A DNA stretch of 64,000 nt from positions 372,001-436,000 of the forward strand of contig CAVYXK010000015.1 of NCBI GenBank assembly GCA_963772445.1, in the 5' to 3' direction. This document shows positions 36,820 through 45,857 of the stretch, piece after piece (positions within the stretch are counted from its first letter, which is position 1; each line of letters begins with the position of its first letter). A program made the translations under genes and the position numbers. Origin of the DNA: CAVYXK01 sp963772445. GTDB lineage: Bacteria; Pseudomonadota; Alphaproteobacteria; Acetobacterales; Acetobacteraceae. The notes beneath the pieces were generated by a model. It did no database searches. It was not told where the DNA came from and saw only the letters and a list, made by a program, of their open reading frames with translations.

Positions 36820-37036
36820 GGATTTCACATATCCATGGAACGAATGGGGCCTTGCGGAGACGGGTTCACACGGAGGGCCGCGGAGGATCACACGGAGGGC
36901 CACGGGAGCGCGACGCGCCACAGTCCCGCCTTCGGCCGAAGGACTATCACCCGCTCGGCGAAAGCATCCAGCAACATAGGCGACCTCCGTGGCCCCCCGT
37001 GGGTCCTTCGTGGCGCTCCGTGTGAACCTTTCCCCG
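36820..37036. repeat. Dispersed repeat with both orientations (large imperfect hairpin)
   Basis: The left part, GGATTTCACATATCC, then GGAACGAATGGGG and GGGTTCACACGGAGGG, is the reverse complement of the element at 4561-4637. The right part, CCTTCGTGGCGCTCCGTGTG (37004-37023), repeats the same words in the other orientation. The two halves can fold on each other around a roughly 80-bp centre. Confidence 0.7.
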
Positions 37037-37881
37037 ACCATGAGCACAGCCCCGGGGATCGTTTCGGACACCTGCGACCGCGATAGCGCGCAGAACGGGA
37101 GAGGTGAGGTCGGTCACACGTTCCGGGTGGCGAAGATCATAGTTCCGGTGTGAAGCATCTCGCTGAAATCACTGATCTTTTTTCGCACCATCTGCGCGCC
37201 GGAAAGGAGCCGCTGAGACGGTCGTAAAGGCGAGGCTGCGGTCGGCCGCCGATGCACGACACATGATATTTCCTCATGTGATACCTGATAAACAATCCTT
37301 TGTGCTTCGTTGCCATATTGCCCAAATGGTGCGCGTAGATTGGATGTGGTGGAGACCCTCAATGGTCGCCGTGTCACTGACAAAATATCAGCTATTTCCG
37401 TCGCCTCGCCGCACTTTGTTGGCCATGATCGGGGCGCTGGGCATCGCGTTGGCTGTTGCGCCCTTTCCGGCCGCGACCCGCGTTGTCGGGACTGCTCCGA
37501 GCGCAAGTTCCGTCGGCATCGATACGGCCGGCTATAGCCATGCGCGCGTCCTCGAACCTGGTTCGCGCGGCAGCGTGGTCGAGATCTGAGAGCCACGACG
37601 GGAGAGCTAGCTAGGGGGGAAGATTCCCATGATCGCGATCATGCTGATCGGTGGGGGTGGCGATGCTTCTCGCTATCGGACTCAGCGCCCTCATCGCGCC
37701 TACGGCGTGTGGGGAGACGGCCAGTCCGTGCGGTGGGCAATGGCGGTGCCTGTCAACCTATCCCCTATCCGAGATTCCGTAAGGCGAAGACGGTGGCGGC
37801 AACGGCGGACAGGCAGCCCTGCGCGGTTCGATCTTTGCCGATCCCACCACCGGTGGGCGAGCCGGCCGGTCTGAGCGCCCC
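37037..37881. other. Gene-poor region, one weak ORF
   Basis: About 845 bp downstream of the dispersed repeat. The plus-strand ORF 37263-37589 has a hydrophobic stretch (LLAMIGALGIALAVAPFP) that could be a signal peptide for a 50-60 aa mature part. There is no good ribosome site and no homology I recognise. The rest shows nothing. Confidence 0.4.
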
Positions 37882-39372
37882 CTACGGCTGGTTGCCGCCC
37901 TGACCCGAACCGCCAGGACGGCCTGGAAAACGCACCCCATTTACCGTCGTCCTCCCGGACCGATCGGTGGCGATCGTCCACACAAGCCGATCGCCATCCG
38001 GTTTGGCCAGCCCGCGCGCCAGGATCAGCAGTGGCAGTGCGGCAGCAAGCCGCGGATTGGTCCGCCCCTGGTCGACCAGCGCGTCGAAGCCGGTTGCAGT
38101 GATGCGCGCCTGGCCCTCCCGCTCGGTGGGTGAAAGCAGAAGCAGGCTGCCGGCGCCGGTGAACTCCGCCGGGCCAATGGCGACAGCCAGCGCCTCGATG
38201 CCGAGCGTCAGACTACCTTCTGCGAACAGCGCCGCGATTTCAGGATCGAGCCGCGTCGAGGCGGAGCGGTCCGGCTCGGTCAATATCGCCAGCAGCCGGT
38301 TCAGAGCCTTGACCGGCACGCCGGACAGGCTCGGGCGGAACGACACCATGCGCGGAACCAGCGCTGCCTGTTCGGCCGGTAAGCCGCGGATCGACAGCCC
38401 ATCAAGGGCAAGGTCAAACCAGGCGCGAAGCAGCCCCGCCGGCGCTTCTCCGCCGAAGCCGAGACGGACCCGATCGATGGCTGCCCCACCGATTCCGGCA
38501 ACCTCGAACTGCACACCCTCCAGGGTTTCGTCGATCCTGAGCGCTGTCGCGATGCCCGGCAGTACGGCGACCAGCCGATGCAGCGCGGCCAGCCCCGCCG
38601 GGGTCAATTCCGGCAGGCCGACGCCGCTGCCGGTTTCGTTTCGCGTGCGTGGAGCGGGCAACGCCAGACCCAGGCTGACCAACGCGGCGACCGCTGGGCC
38701 GACCTGCGACGGCGCGAGTCCGTCGATCCGGGCAGTCGCCTCCGCGGATCGTAGGCCGGAGCCGGCCGCAAGGCCGTTGGGTGCCATCGCACCCGAGCGC
38801 CAGCCGTCCACGTGGGTCGATGTGCTGACGTCCACTAGCCCGCCGTCTCGCGGCGTCACGGTGCCTGTGGCGGTGTAGCGGTCAATCCGTTGCTCCTGCG
38901 TCTGATGCGATCCGGAGGTCGTAATGATGATGCCGGCTTCATCGAGATCGAAACTGGACGGAAGGTGCAGAGCGGGGTCGATCGTCGCGCGAGCATGCTG
39001 ATCCCCGATCACCACCGTCCTGGTTCCCGGGCCGGTGCCGGGCGGCATGGGCCGTGTGGTGAATGCGAACTTGTCCGGGAAGCGGACATCGTCGATTGCC
39101 CAACGCCCGTCCGGCAGTTGGCGTGTCGCGGCAGTGACCGCCGGCTCGACGCCTTGCGTGCGCATTCCGAGCAGCGGAACGACCACTCGATAATGGTCGC
39201 CTTCGACCTCCGCTCGCACTGGCAGTTCCGGCGCGTCCGGTCCCAGTATGAAGCTGAGCCAGACCCGGAGCTGAGCGGCAAGTGCGTGCGCTCCATCGGG
39301 CCCCATCTCGGCTGCGGCGCTGCCGGCGAGCACGAGCAAGAGGCAAACCCCGACCCGGATCAGAACGCGCAT
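37882..39372 (-). CDS. Secreted/periplasmic protein of unknown function (DUF2125-like)
   Basis: A 496-aa protein with a clear signal peptide (MRVLIRVGVCLLLVLAGSAA, cleavage near 21). The mature part is beta-rich with FDLDEAGIIITTSGSH near residue 140 and FEVAGIGGAAIDRVRLGFGG near 295. It also has SGVPVKALNRLLAIL, a FTGAGSLLLLSPTE strand and a Gly-rich tail. The layout resembles DUF2125-type periplasmic proteins, but this is a judgement by eye. It lies between a gene-poor region and the Crp/Fnr gene, both on the same strand as its neighbour. Confidence 0.65.
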   Translation of the reverse strand: MRVLIRVGVCLLLVLAGSAAAEMGPDGAHALAAQLRVWLSFILGPDAPELPVRAEVEGDHYRVVVPLLGMRTQGVEPAVTAATRQLPDGRWAIDDVRFPDKFAFTTRPMPPGTGPGTRTVVIGDQHARATIDPALHLPSSFDLDEAGIIITTSGSHQTQEQRIDRYTATGTVTPRDGGLVDVSTSTHVDGWRSGAMAPNGLAAGSGLRSAEATARIDGLAPSQVGPAVAALVSLGLALPAPRTRNETGSGVGLPELTPAGLAALHRLVAVLPGIATALRIDETLEGVQFEVAGIGGAAIDRVRLGFGGEAPAGLLRAWFDLALDGLSIRGLPAEQAALVPRMVSFRPSLSGVPVKALNRLLAILTEPDRSASTRLDPEIAALFAEGSLTLGIEALAVAIGPAEFTGAGSLLLLSPTEREGQARITATGFDALVDQGRTNPRLAAALPLLILARGLAKPDGDRLVWTIATDRSGRTTVNGVRFPGRPGGSGQGGNQP

Positions 39373-39451
39373 GGCTCAGCCTCCTGCCAGCGCATCACGG
39401 TATCAGGCAGACGGGTCCTGCCGCCACGGTCCGTATCGAACGCGACGGCCG

Positions 39452-40168
39452 TCAGTCCAGGTCGTAGTCGCGCACGAGCGAGCGCAGCGCCTGCACGTCC
39501 GTCAGGATGATGCTGCGGTCCGACAGCCGCAACCAGCCGGCATCGCGCCAGTTGCCGAGATGGCGGTTGATGATCTCGCGGATCGAGCCGGTTATGCCGC
39601 CCAGCTCGCGCTGCGACAGCGCCAGCTCGATCTGCAAGCCGCCGGCGACCGGCCTGGAGTGCAGCGCGGCAAGCTGAAGCAGCGCCTTGGCGATCCGCAC
39701 CGGGGCCGGCATGTCGATCACGTCGGTCATTTGCTCGGTGGTCTTGCGCAGCCGTCGGCTGAGCAGGCGGACCAGCTCCAGCATCGCGGTCGGCGCTCGG
39801 CTGAGTGCGCGAGAGAAGGCGGCTCCGTCGATCGACAGGAGCATACAGTTAGCGAGCGCCGTTGCCGCGGCGGCGCGCGGCCAGCCGTTCAACACGGCCA
39901 GTTCGCCGAACACGCTGCCCGGACCGGCAAGGTCGAGTACCACCTCCCGCCCGTTCAGCGTCATAGCCGAGAGTTTCACAAACCCCTCTGTGACGGCCAT
40001 CACGCTGCGGCTGTCGTCGCCCTGCGCGAAGATTTGCGTGCGTTCGGGAAAGCGCAGCACCGTGGCCTGCTGCACCAGCGTCGCAAGCCCGTCGGCGCCC
40101 AGATGCTGGAGCACCGGGTGCTGGCGGAGACGCGAGACGATCGCGAGCGTATCGGTCGGGTTCGGCAT
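39452..40168 (-). CDS. Crp/Fnr-family transcription regulator
   Basis: A 238-aa regulator. The N-terminal cNMP-binding barrel is recognisable by IFAQGDDSRSVMAVTEGFVK and GPGSVFGELAVLNGWPRAA. The C-terminal helix-turn-helix has LSQRELGGITGSIREIINRH followed by WLRLSDRSIILTD. No Cys cluster of FNR type is present, so a cAMP- or redox-independent class is likely. It is divergent from a membrane adenylate cyclase gene 88 bp away, which suggests the cyclase could make its ligand. ATG 40168 was chosen; the frame upstream overlaps the cyclase gene. Confidence 0.9.
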   Translation of the reverse strand: MPNPTDTLAIVSRLRQHPVLQHLGADGLATLVQQATVLRFPERTQIFAQGDDSRSVMAVTEGFVKLSAMTLNGREVVLDLAGPGSVFGELAVLNGWPRAAAATALANCMLLSIDGAAFSRALSRAPTAMLELVRLLSRRLRKTTEQMTDVIDMPAPVRIAKALLQLAALHSRPVAGGLQIELALSQRELGGITGSIREIINRHLGNWRDAGWLRLSDRSIILTDVQALRSLVRDYDLD

Positions 40169-40255
40169 TCGGGGATGCGGCTTCCTGGCAGGCCGGGAAA
40201 CATTGTGGCAGACTCGCGTAGGTACTTTGAGCCAGGGGGCGGGACAGGGCAACCG

Positions 40256-41948
40256 ATGCGCGAGGGCTTGCGCGCGCCATTCCGGATCCCGGCCCTTCGG
40301 ACCGTGCGGCTCACCAGCGGGCTCGTGCTGTTCACCTATGTCGGCCTGCATCTGCTGAATCATTCACTCGGCAACATCTCGCTCGCCTGGATGGAGGGCG
40401 GGCTCCTGTACAGCGCGCTGGCGACGCATTTCGTGCTCGGCCTGTCTGCCTTTTACGAGCGCCGACGGATGCACTGGACGCCGCGTGAGCTGGCACAGTT
40501 GCTGCTTGGATTGGCGGTGCCCCCGCTGCTCGCCAATCATCTCGCTGTCACGCGCATCGCCTTTGCCAGCTTCGGGCTGAATAAGGGCTACGCGCAGGAG
40601 CTCTATTCATTCTGGATCGCCTCTCCGCCACTGGGCGCGGTGCAGCTCACGCTGCTGGTGGTTGCCTGGACGCACGGATGCCTGGGCTTCGCCTTTTGGC
40701 TGCGGCTCAAGCCGTGGTTCGAGCACGCTCGCGCGCCCTTGTTGAGCGTCGCCGTTCTGCTGCCGGTACTGGCGCTGCTCGGTTATCTGCAAGGCGGCCG
40801 CGAAGTGGTCGCGCTGGCACACGACCCGGCTTGGCTGGCCGCTGCGACGGCAGCGCAACAATTCGGCACGGCAGCGCAGAAGGCGTGGCTGGCCGACTTG
40901 CGCAATGGGTTTCTCGTGTTCGACGCCGCAGCGATTGCGCTGGTGCTGCTGGCCCGCGGCCTGCGAAGCCTGCGCGAGCGTCACTCCGGCCGGGTCTGCG
41001 TGTCCTATCCGAACGGGCGGCGACAATGGATCCCGCTCGGTTTCAGTGTTCTGGAAGCGAGTTTGTTGGCTGGAGAGCCGCACGCGAGCATGTGCGGTGG
41101 GCGAGCGCGGTGCTCGCTCTGTCGCGTGCGGGTGCTGAGCGAGGTCGATTTGCCGGCGCCGCAGCAGGCCGAGCGGCTTGTACTTTCCCGAACTCGGCGC
41201 CGATCCGACGCGGGTTCGGCTTGCCTGCCAGCTCCGTCCGCGAAGCGACGTCGCGGTGCTCCCGCTGGTGCCGCGAGACGCGCAGACCGCGTTCCTGCAT
41301 CGTCGGCAACTTCGGGTCATAGCCGAGGAACGGTTCCTGGCGCCGATGTTCGTCGATATGCGCGGCTCGACGGAGCTGGCCGCGGCACGGTTGCCGTACG
41401 ATCACGTGTTCATCCTGGGTCGCTTCGTCGCCGCTGTCTCGGCCGCGGTCCTGGAAGCGGGCGGCATGCCGAACCAGTTCCTGGGGGATGGCGTGCTGGC
41501 GCTGTTCGGGCTGCGAACGGATGAAACCACCGCATGCCGCCAGGCGATTGAGGCGCTGGGTGCGGTCGCTGAGAACATCCGTGCACTCAATGAGATGCTG
41601 GCGCCGGAGCTGGCAGCGCCGATCCGGTTCGGGATAGGGTTGCATTGCGGGCGAACCGTGCTGGGCGAGATCGGCTTTCGCGACCATGTCACGTTCACTG
41701 CGCTGGGCGACGCACCGAATGTCGCCTCGCGACTGGAAGGGCTATGCAAGGAACTGGATTGCGAGGCCGTCGTGTCGGAGGAGGTGCTGCGACGCGCAGG
41801 CTGTGGCGTTGATGCGCTGCCGCCATATGAGGCGCAGTTGCGCGGACGGGCCGAGGCGGTGGCGACGCGGCTGTTCCACAGCATCCATCCGAAGCTCGAT
41901 AGTATCCAAATGCAGCCGGCGCGGCGCGTTGCGAGTGTCCCGGATTAG
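40256..41948 (+). pseudogene. Membrane-anchored adenylate cyclase with [2Fe-2S] ferredoxin domain, one-base frameshift
   Basis: The first frame encodes about six TM helices (GLVLFTYVGLHLLNHSLGNI onward; residues about 20-240). A ferredoxin-like domain follows with CGGRARCSLC near 280-290. At 41170-41195 coding moves to the next frame (LGADPTRVRLACQLRP, supplying the fourth Cys). It continues into a class III cyclase domain with FVDMRGSTELA, GDGVLALFG and ALGDAPNVASRLE, to 41948. Total length is 3n+1, so one extra base explains it; the restored protein is 563 aa. Redox control of cAMP synthesis is an inference. It may be functional if the indel is a sequencing error. Confidence 0.85.
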
Positions 41949-41993
41949 CAGTTCGCTGACGTCGCGCGACGGCTGTCACCGCGAGCGAAGGCG

Positions 41994-42153
41994 GCGCTCG
42001 CCGCCGATACCAGGCACGCGATCCGCGCGGTTTGCGTGGTGCGCAACGAGACCGCGACCGGCATATTCATTCAACGATAGGACCCGCGCGCCGCGATCGA
42101 CGCCGTGGGCCATCCAGCGCTGTTCCTGGTCGATACGATCTCCTCGCTCGCCA
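41994..42153 (+). pseudogene. Serine-glyoxylate aminotransferase remnant
   Basis: One frame reads ALAADTRHAIRAVCVVRNET then ATG, a TAG at about 42078, then AAIDAVGHPALFLVDTISSL. This is the PLP-enzyme segment VHNETSTG...AID..GHPALLLVDTISS of class V aminotransferases. Only about 50 codons remain. Confidence 0.7.
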
Positions 42154-42264
42154 AGCGGTCGCCGCAGGTCGAGACACTCGCCGGAGCAGCGCGCCAAATC
42201 AAGGCGGCGGGGCTGGCCGTTGGCCGGCCCCGTGCGTGGCTCGTTGATGGTCCGGACGGCCCGT

Positions 42265-43002
42265 TCAGGGTGGGCCGGTGCAGGCGGGAGTTGGGGATTG
42301 CGGCGACGGCGCCGGCCATGCGGGAAACGTGATGATGGGCTGGCCGGCGATGGGAATGGGAATGAAGGTCGGGCTGCCGCTGGGGCTGCCAGCGGGATCG
42401 GCAGAGCGCCGCTTGCGCTGGTTCGGGAGCGCGAGAGTGGCGAGATTGCCGCCGTAGTCGATGAGAGCGAGGCACAGTTCGTCCCATGTCGCACGATTCA
42501 TCTGGCCAGGCACGATGCCGAGATCGAGGCAGATATCGACAAGGACGGCGCCGATCGGGCGGCGGCGGTCCTTGGCGAGGATTTCCTCGGGCGTGGGCAG
42601 GCGGGCGAGGCACGGATCCTCGGCCGGGCCGCCCGGCGGGGCGGCCGGCTTGGCGGCGTGCGGCTTGCGTGGGGAGGGCAGGCGGATGGCCGTCGGCTTC
42701 AGGTCCCGGCCACGGGCAGCGCGCTGGCTGAGCCTGGCTTCGAGCGCGGCGGCGCGGAGCAGACCGCGGGTGATGCGGGCGAGGATCAGCGCGAGATCGC
42801 CGGTACCGAAGATTGTGGCGAGGAAGGGGAAGCAGGGGAGGACATGCGGGTCGGCGGTGTGCTGGCGCAGCGTCTCGGCGAGATTCTTGCCGTAGGCGAT
42901 GAACGTGCGGACGAGGCCGAGGACCTGGCCGATGCGCGCCGGCACAGCCCGATGGGGATCGGGTTGGGCGGCGGTGACCGGGGCGGCGGCGGCGTCGAAC
43001 AT
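42265..43002 (-). CDS. Hypothetical protein (Pro/Arg-rich, conserved core)
   Basis: This protein is about 245 aa from ATG 43002. Its core is FIAYGKNLAETLRQH, then PHVLPCFPFLATIFGTGDLA and LILARITRGLLRAAALEARL. A Pro/Lys-rich linker and a C-terminal part with MNRATWDELCLALIDYGG follow. I recall similar proteins scattered in multiple copies in Acetobacteraceae-type genomes, but no function is known. A TTGACA at 43033-43038 on the minus strand could be a -35 box just upstream. Helical predictions and no membrane segment suggest a cytosolic protein. Confidence 0.6.
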   Translation of the reverse strand: MFDAAAAPVTAAQPDPHRAVPARIGQVLGLVRTFIAYGKNLAETLRQHTADPHVLPCFPFLATIFGTGDLALILARITRGLLRAAALEARLSQRAARGRDLKPTAIRLPSPRKPHAAKPAAPPGGPAEDPCLARLPTPEEILAKDRRRPIGAVLVDICLDLGIVPGQMNRATWDELCLALIDYGGNLATLALPNQRKRRSADPAGSPSGSPTFIPIPIAGQPIITFPAWPAPSPQSPTPACTGPP

Positions 43003-43386
43003 GAACGGAACAAGAACACAGAACGCGGGCGATGTCAAGGAATATTTTCAGGAGGCGTGCCGGCGTGTGGTGGATCGCGGTGCGCGGGGCTGGCGGCAGA
43101 TAGCGACAAGCTGAACGATCTGTCGGGGCGTGCGATCGATCCCAGGCGCAAGAGGTGGTCCGTATAGGGTCATTCGGCCGGCGTGAACCGCACCGAACTG
43201 ACCTTCGGGTATCGCGTGCCAGCCGACTTCAACTTTGTGCATCTGTGGTTCCAGTCTGCTGCTTCCCGGAGGCAGCACCAGCGCTGATCGACATCGCCGG
43301 AAAGGAATGGAGCCACGGATGCACCGCTTGCTGGTGCGCGCCGGCAATCTGGACGGAGCGAGCGTCAATCTGGATGAGTTGCCGCT
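43003..43386. other. Region without a convincing gene
   Basis: The plus strand holds a short frame MNRTELTFGYRVPADFNF (43184) and a 30-codon frame MHRLLVRAGNLDGASVNLDE at 43320 that ends in the hairpin. Both are too short to support. No RNA gene is seen. Confidence 0.4.
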
Positions 43387-43431
43387 GGGGTCAGCCTACG
43401 GGTGGGCGTAGCCCACCCGTAGGCTGACCCC
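43387..43431. repeat. Perfect 21-bp inverted repeat with 3-nt loop
   Basis: The arms 43387-43407 and 43411-43431 are exact reverse complements (starting GGGGTCAGCC and ending GGCTGACCCC) around the loop GTA. No T-run follows, so it is not a textbook terminator. It sits in the debris zone just upstream of an IS21 remnant. Confidence 0.9.
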
Positions 43432-43524
43432 GGCGGCGGCGCGGTCCCGCGATGGTGCCCGCCTGCAACTCCGTGACATGTGCCGGAATGGAACGGTTCT
43501 CAACCACCAAGAGGAGACCCTTCC

Positions 43525-43704
43525 GTGCCGGGCCAACACATCACAGACCAGCAGGCGAGACTGTACATGAACCTCCGACAAACCCGCAGCCGACAGACCG
43601 CCGCCGCCATGGCGGGGTTCAGCACCAGCACGGGCGCCCGGCTCGACGCCGATCGCCGGTTGTGCGAAGGAGGCGGGGGACGGCGGAAGCAGCGGCCCGC
43701 TTGA
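43525..43704 (+). pseudogene. IS21-family transposase (istA) N-terminal remnant
   Basis: GTG 43525 follows GAGGAG. The translation MPGQHITDQQARLYMNLRQT continues with AAAMAGFSTSTGARLDADRR. This matches the N-terminal helix-turn-helix of IstA proteins (HITD.Q...Y...R......AAA.AG.S...G.RI..D). After about 45 codons it degenerates and ends at 43704. No istB is present. Confidence 0.75.
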
Positions 43705-43872
43705 CCTAGATATTGTGCCGCCAGTCAGCGAGTAGAAAATTCCCACGGCAAATATTCACCGGGACCTGGCGCGCCTCTGAAACCCCGTTGTAACCATCAT
43801 CCTCCGCTGATATTACTTAGATGCTGCCATGAGGACTTACTGAGTACTCAAAACGAGTTTACATAATGCAGC
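43705..43872. other. AT-richer spacer between IS21 remnant and truncated hydrolase
   Basis: Noticeably AT-richer than the rest (TGATATTACTTAGATG, GAGTTTACATAATGC). No gene; probably remains of mobile DNA. Confidence 0.4.
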
Positions 43873-44334
43873 TTATACGGCACAGATGACCGTGTAGTTG
43901 TCGGTCAACACAGGCGCTAGCTTGTGCCAGGTCACGTGCGTCTCCGGATGTCCATGCAGCAGCAGGAGAGGCGGCCCGGAGCCCTTGCTCAAGACGTGGA
44001 TCGTCGCGCCGCTCGTCTGGACGTTCTGCGCCAGGAAACCGGGAAACAGCTGCTCGCTGACGCCCGCAGGCTGCGGCGGCGGGAGTTCTGGAAGCTTCGC
44101 GCCGACCGCCGGGGCCTTCCGCGGGCTGGGAAGCTCGCGCTCGAGGTCGTCCGGCGTGGGCGGCATCTCCTGGGCTCCGGCGGGTGCGGCAAGGCTGAAC
44201 ATGAGCGTCGCGATCCCCGCCGTGGCGATGGTCCTACGATTGATACCTTCCGTTTCAGGCGGCGCACTCCATTGCTCCGCGTTCGCCTCACGAGGCAAGG
44301 TAGGCTGCCTGTTTCCAACACTGCTCCGCGACAT
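43873..44334 (-). pseudogene. Truncated secreted alpha/beta hydrolase
   Basis: Only the N-terminal 153 residues remain. A twin-arginine-like signal (NRRTIATAGIATLMFSLAAP) is followed by a Pro-rich linker and the start of a hydrolase domain of the dehalogenase/epoxide-hydrolase type (SGATIHVLSKGSGPPLLLLHGH then PETHVTWHKLAP). The frame ends at CAV just before the nucleophile region. The catalytic Ser/Asp and the rest are missing, so the gene was cut by rearrangement at about 43885. Confidence 0.75.
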
Positions 44335-44408
44335 GGGGTCATCTCCCAGCTGGTGGTGTAGGAGCGACGGCCGTTGTCATGCTGCCCGCGCCGGCAAAAG
44401 CCGTGTCG

Positions 44409-44792
44409 CTACTGCTGCACACCGTTGACTGCAACGGCGGTGAACTTGGCGTATTTCTCGCCGACCTTATGTGCTGATTTATACTCCGGCGATTTTAGTA
44501 AGCCCTTTAGCTGCTCCAGGCTTTCCCATCGTATAATGGCAAAGCCCGTTCCGGGCGGCGATCCCTCAAGCACCGTACCCGGCCCTACTGCCTCAAATAC
44601 TCCGCCATGCGCTTTGATCAACGCCGTGACGGTCGGCGCATACTCTTTGGCGTAAGCATCGGCGTTGGTAAATTTAACCATTGTGATCTGGTATACGGGC
44701 GGTTTAGGCTGAGCCCTAAGGCCGTACATGCCCCCTGCCCCAAGTCCGAGCCCTGCAAGGGTTGCTAGTGCGACGGCGCTACTTGTCCTCAT
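44409..44792 (-). CDS. DUF1330-family protein with signal anchor
   Basis: About 127 aa from ATG 44792. A hydrophobic N terminus (ALATLAGLGLGAGGMYGLRA) is followed by a DUF1330 ferredoxin-like domain with VYQITMVKFTNADAYAKEYA, GGVFEAVGPGTVLEG and the conserved FAIIRWESLEQLKGLLKSPE then YKSAHKVGEKYAKF. DUF1330 proteins are small dimeric ABM-like proteins without an assigned reaction. Less GC-rich than neighbouring operons. An alternative start 51 bp upstream exists. Confidence 0.85.
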   Translation of the reverse strand: MRTSSAVALATLAGLGLGAGGMYGLRAQPKPPVYQITMVKFTNADAYAKEYAPTVTALIKAHGGVFEAVGPGTVLEGSPPGTGFAIIRWESLEQLKGLLKSPEYKSAHKVGEKYAKFTAVAVNGVQQ

Positions 44793-45080
44793 GACCACCC
44801 TTCCAATAGTTCGAAACTGTTTGCCCGCTTGAGAGGTTACCACAACGCCCCCTTACCGTAAATCTTCGCACGGATGCTGCCGCTGGCCCTACTTGCTGGG
44901 TTTGGCCCGGGCCGTCTGCCCCGCCGTTCCAGACGCTTACTCGTGACTGCTACGGTGGCGGTCCGTTCGAGTGGCTCGATCCTGCCGCTCTGAGGATCGA
45001 CATTATCGCTCACTTTCATTGGCCGCTTTTGTTTCTGTCCAACTCATCTCGTCGGCACTTCTCAACCCGTAGGGTCAGGA
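44793..45080. other. Short gene-free region
   Basis: A 60-codon minus-strand ORF (44837-45019) shows no family feature. Nothing else is seen. Confidence 0.4.
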
Positions 45081-45503
45081 ATGTCTATGTTCTCGTTCGC
45101 TCTGTGCGCGGCCATCAACGATCCGACTACCGTGGTGTTGGCAATTGATCGGCTTCACCGACTATTGCGCCAGGTTGGGAGTCGATGTTTGCATGATAAC
45201 GCACTGTTCGCTTCCCGCGGTACACTTAGGCTGATTTTCCCTACTCCGAATTGGGAGGATTTTGTGGAGCTGACATTTAGCGAGATACGCCTTTACGGTG
45301 CTATAAACTTTCAGATCGCACGACGCCTCCGAGCTATGATCGAGAACCTTATGCAAAGCCTCCCCGAAGCTCGCAGACCCGCCTTGGAGCGCGAGTTGGA
45401 CCTGCTCGACCGGACGCTTGAAAAGCTGCATCAGCTCCCCCAGGACTTAGCGCTGGCCCGCCAGCCAGATTTGCAAGGGCTGGGAGGGACGCAAATGCAC
45501 TAG
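45081..45503 (+). pseudogene. DUF2254 membrane protein, C-terminal fragment
   Basis: The ORF begins in what should be the middle of a DUF2254 protein. AINDPTTVVLAIDRLHRLLR corresponds to the family's SPGINDPTTA...ID.L segment. It is followed by RLIFPTPNWEDFVELTFSEIR, YGAINFQIARRLRAMIENL and the C-terminal helix. The membrane-spanning N-terminal half, about 250 residues, is missing. The ATG used is probably fortuitous. Confidence 0.75.
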
Positions 45504-45857
45504 CGGGCAGGCCATCTTCTCTGCCGGCTCTCAAGCGGCACCATCATCTATTCCATCGCGCCTCTCGGGGCCGCAGTGTTGGCATACGGAGATTCTTGGC
45601 GCGTCCTGCCCATTGCCCAGCCTGCTCGGAGGAAGAACTAATACGAATTGCTTTACCGATAGTGCCAATCTCCTTGGACGAGCGTCTGCTTGTCGCCGTT
45701 GGACACTCTAAAGCAGCCGTTCCGGTTTCGGCCACGCCAAGCCACCAGACGAATGGCCGATTTTCGGATCAGTTCCCCAGAAGCCGACCGACCGGAGTCC
45801 ACCCAAAGCGGCTGTCGGCTGAGCTACTCCGTTCCGGCTTCGCTCAGAAAAAGGAGC
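45504..45857. other. Intergenic region with a dispersed repeat at its end
   Basis: About 350 bp without a gene. Bases 45798-45848 match 63764-63814 at roughly nine of ten positions (TCCACCC, CGGCTGTCGGC, GAGCTACTCCGTT). The repeat abuts the 3' end of the molybdopterin oxidoreductase gene. Confidence 0.5.

Noticed and set aside
41686..43167. 493-aa plus-strand ORF from the cyclase into the hypothetical gene
   Set aside because: It is mainly a shadow of the cyclase 3' end and of the minus-strand hypothetical gene; low-complexity Gly/Arg/Glu content.
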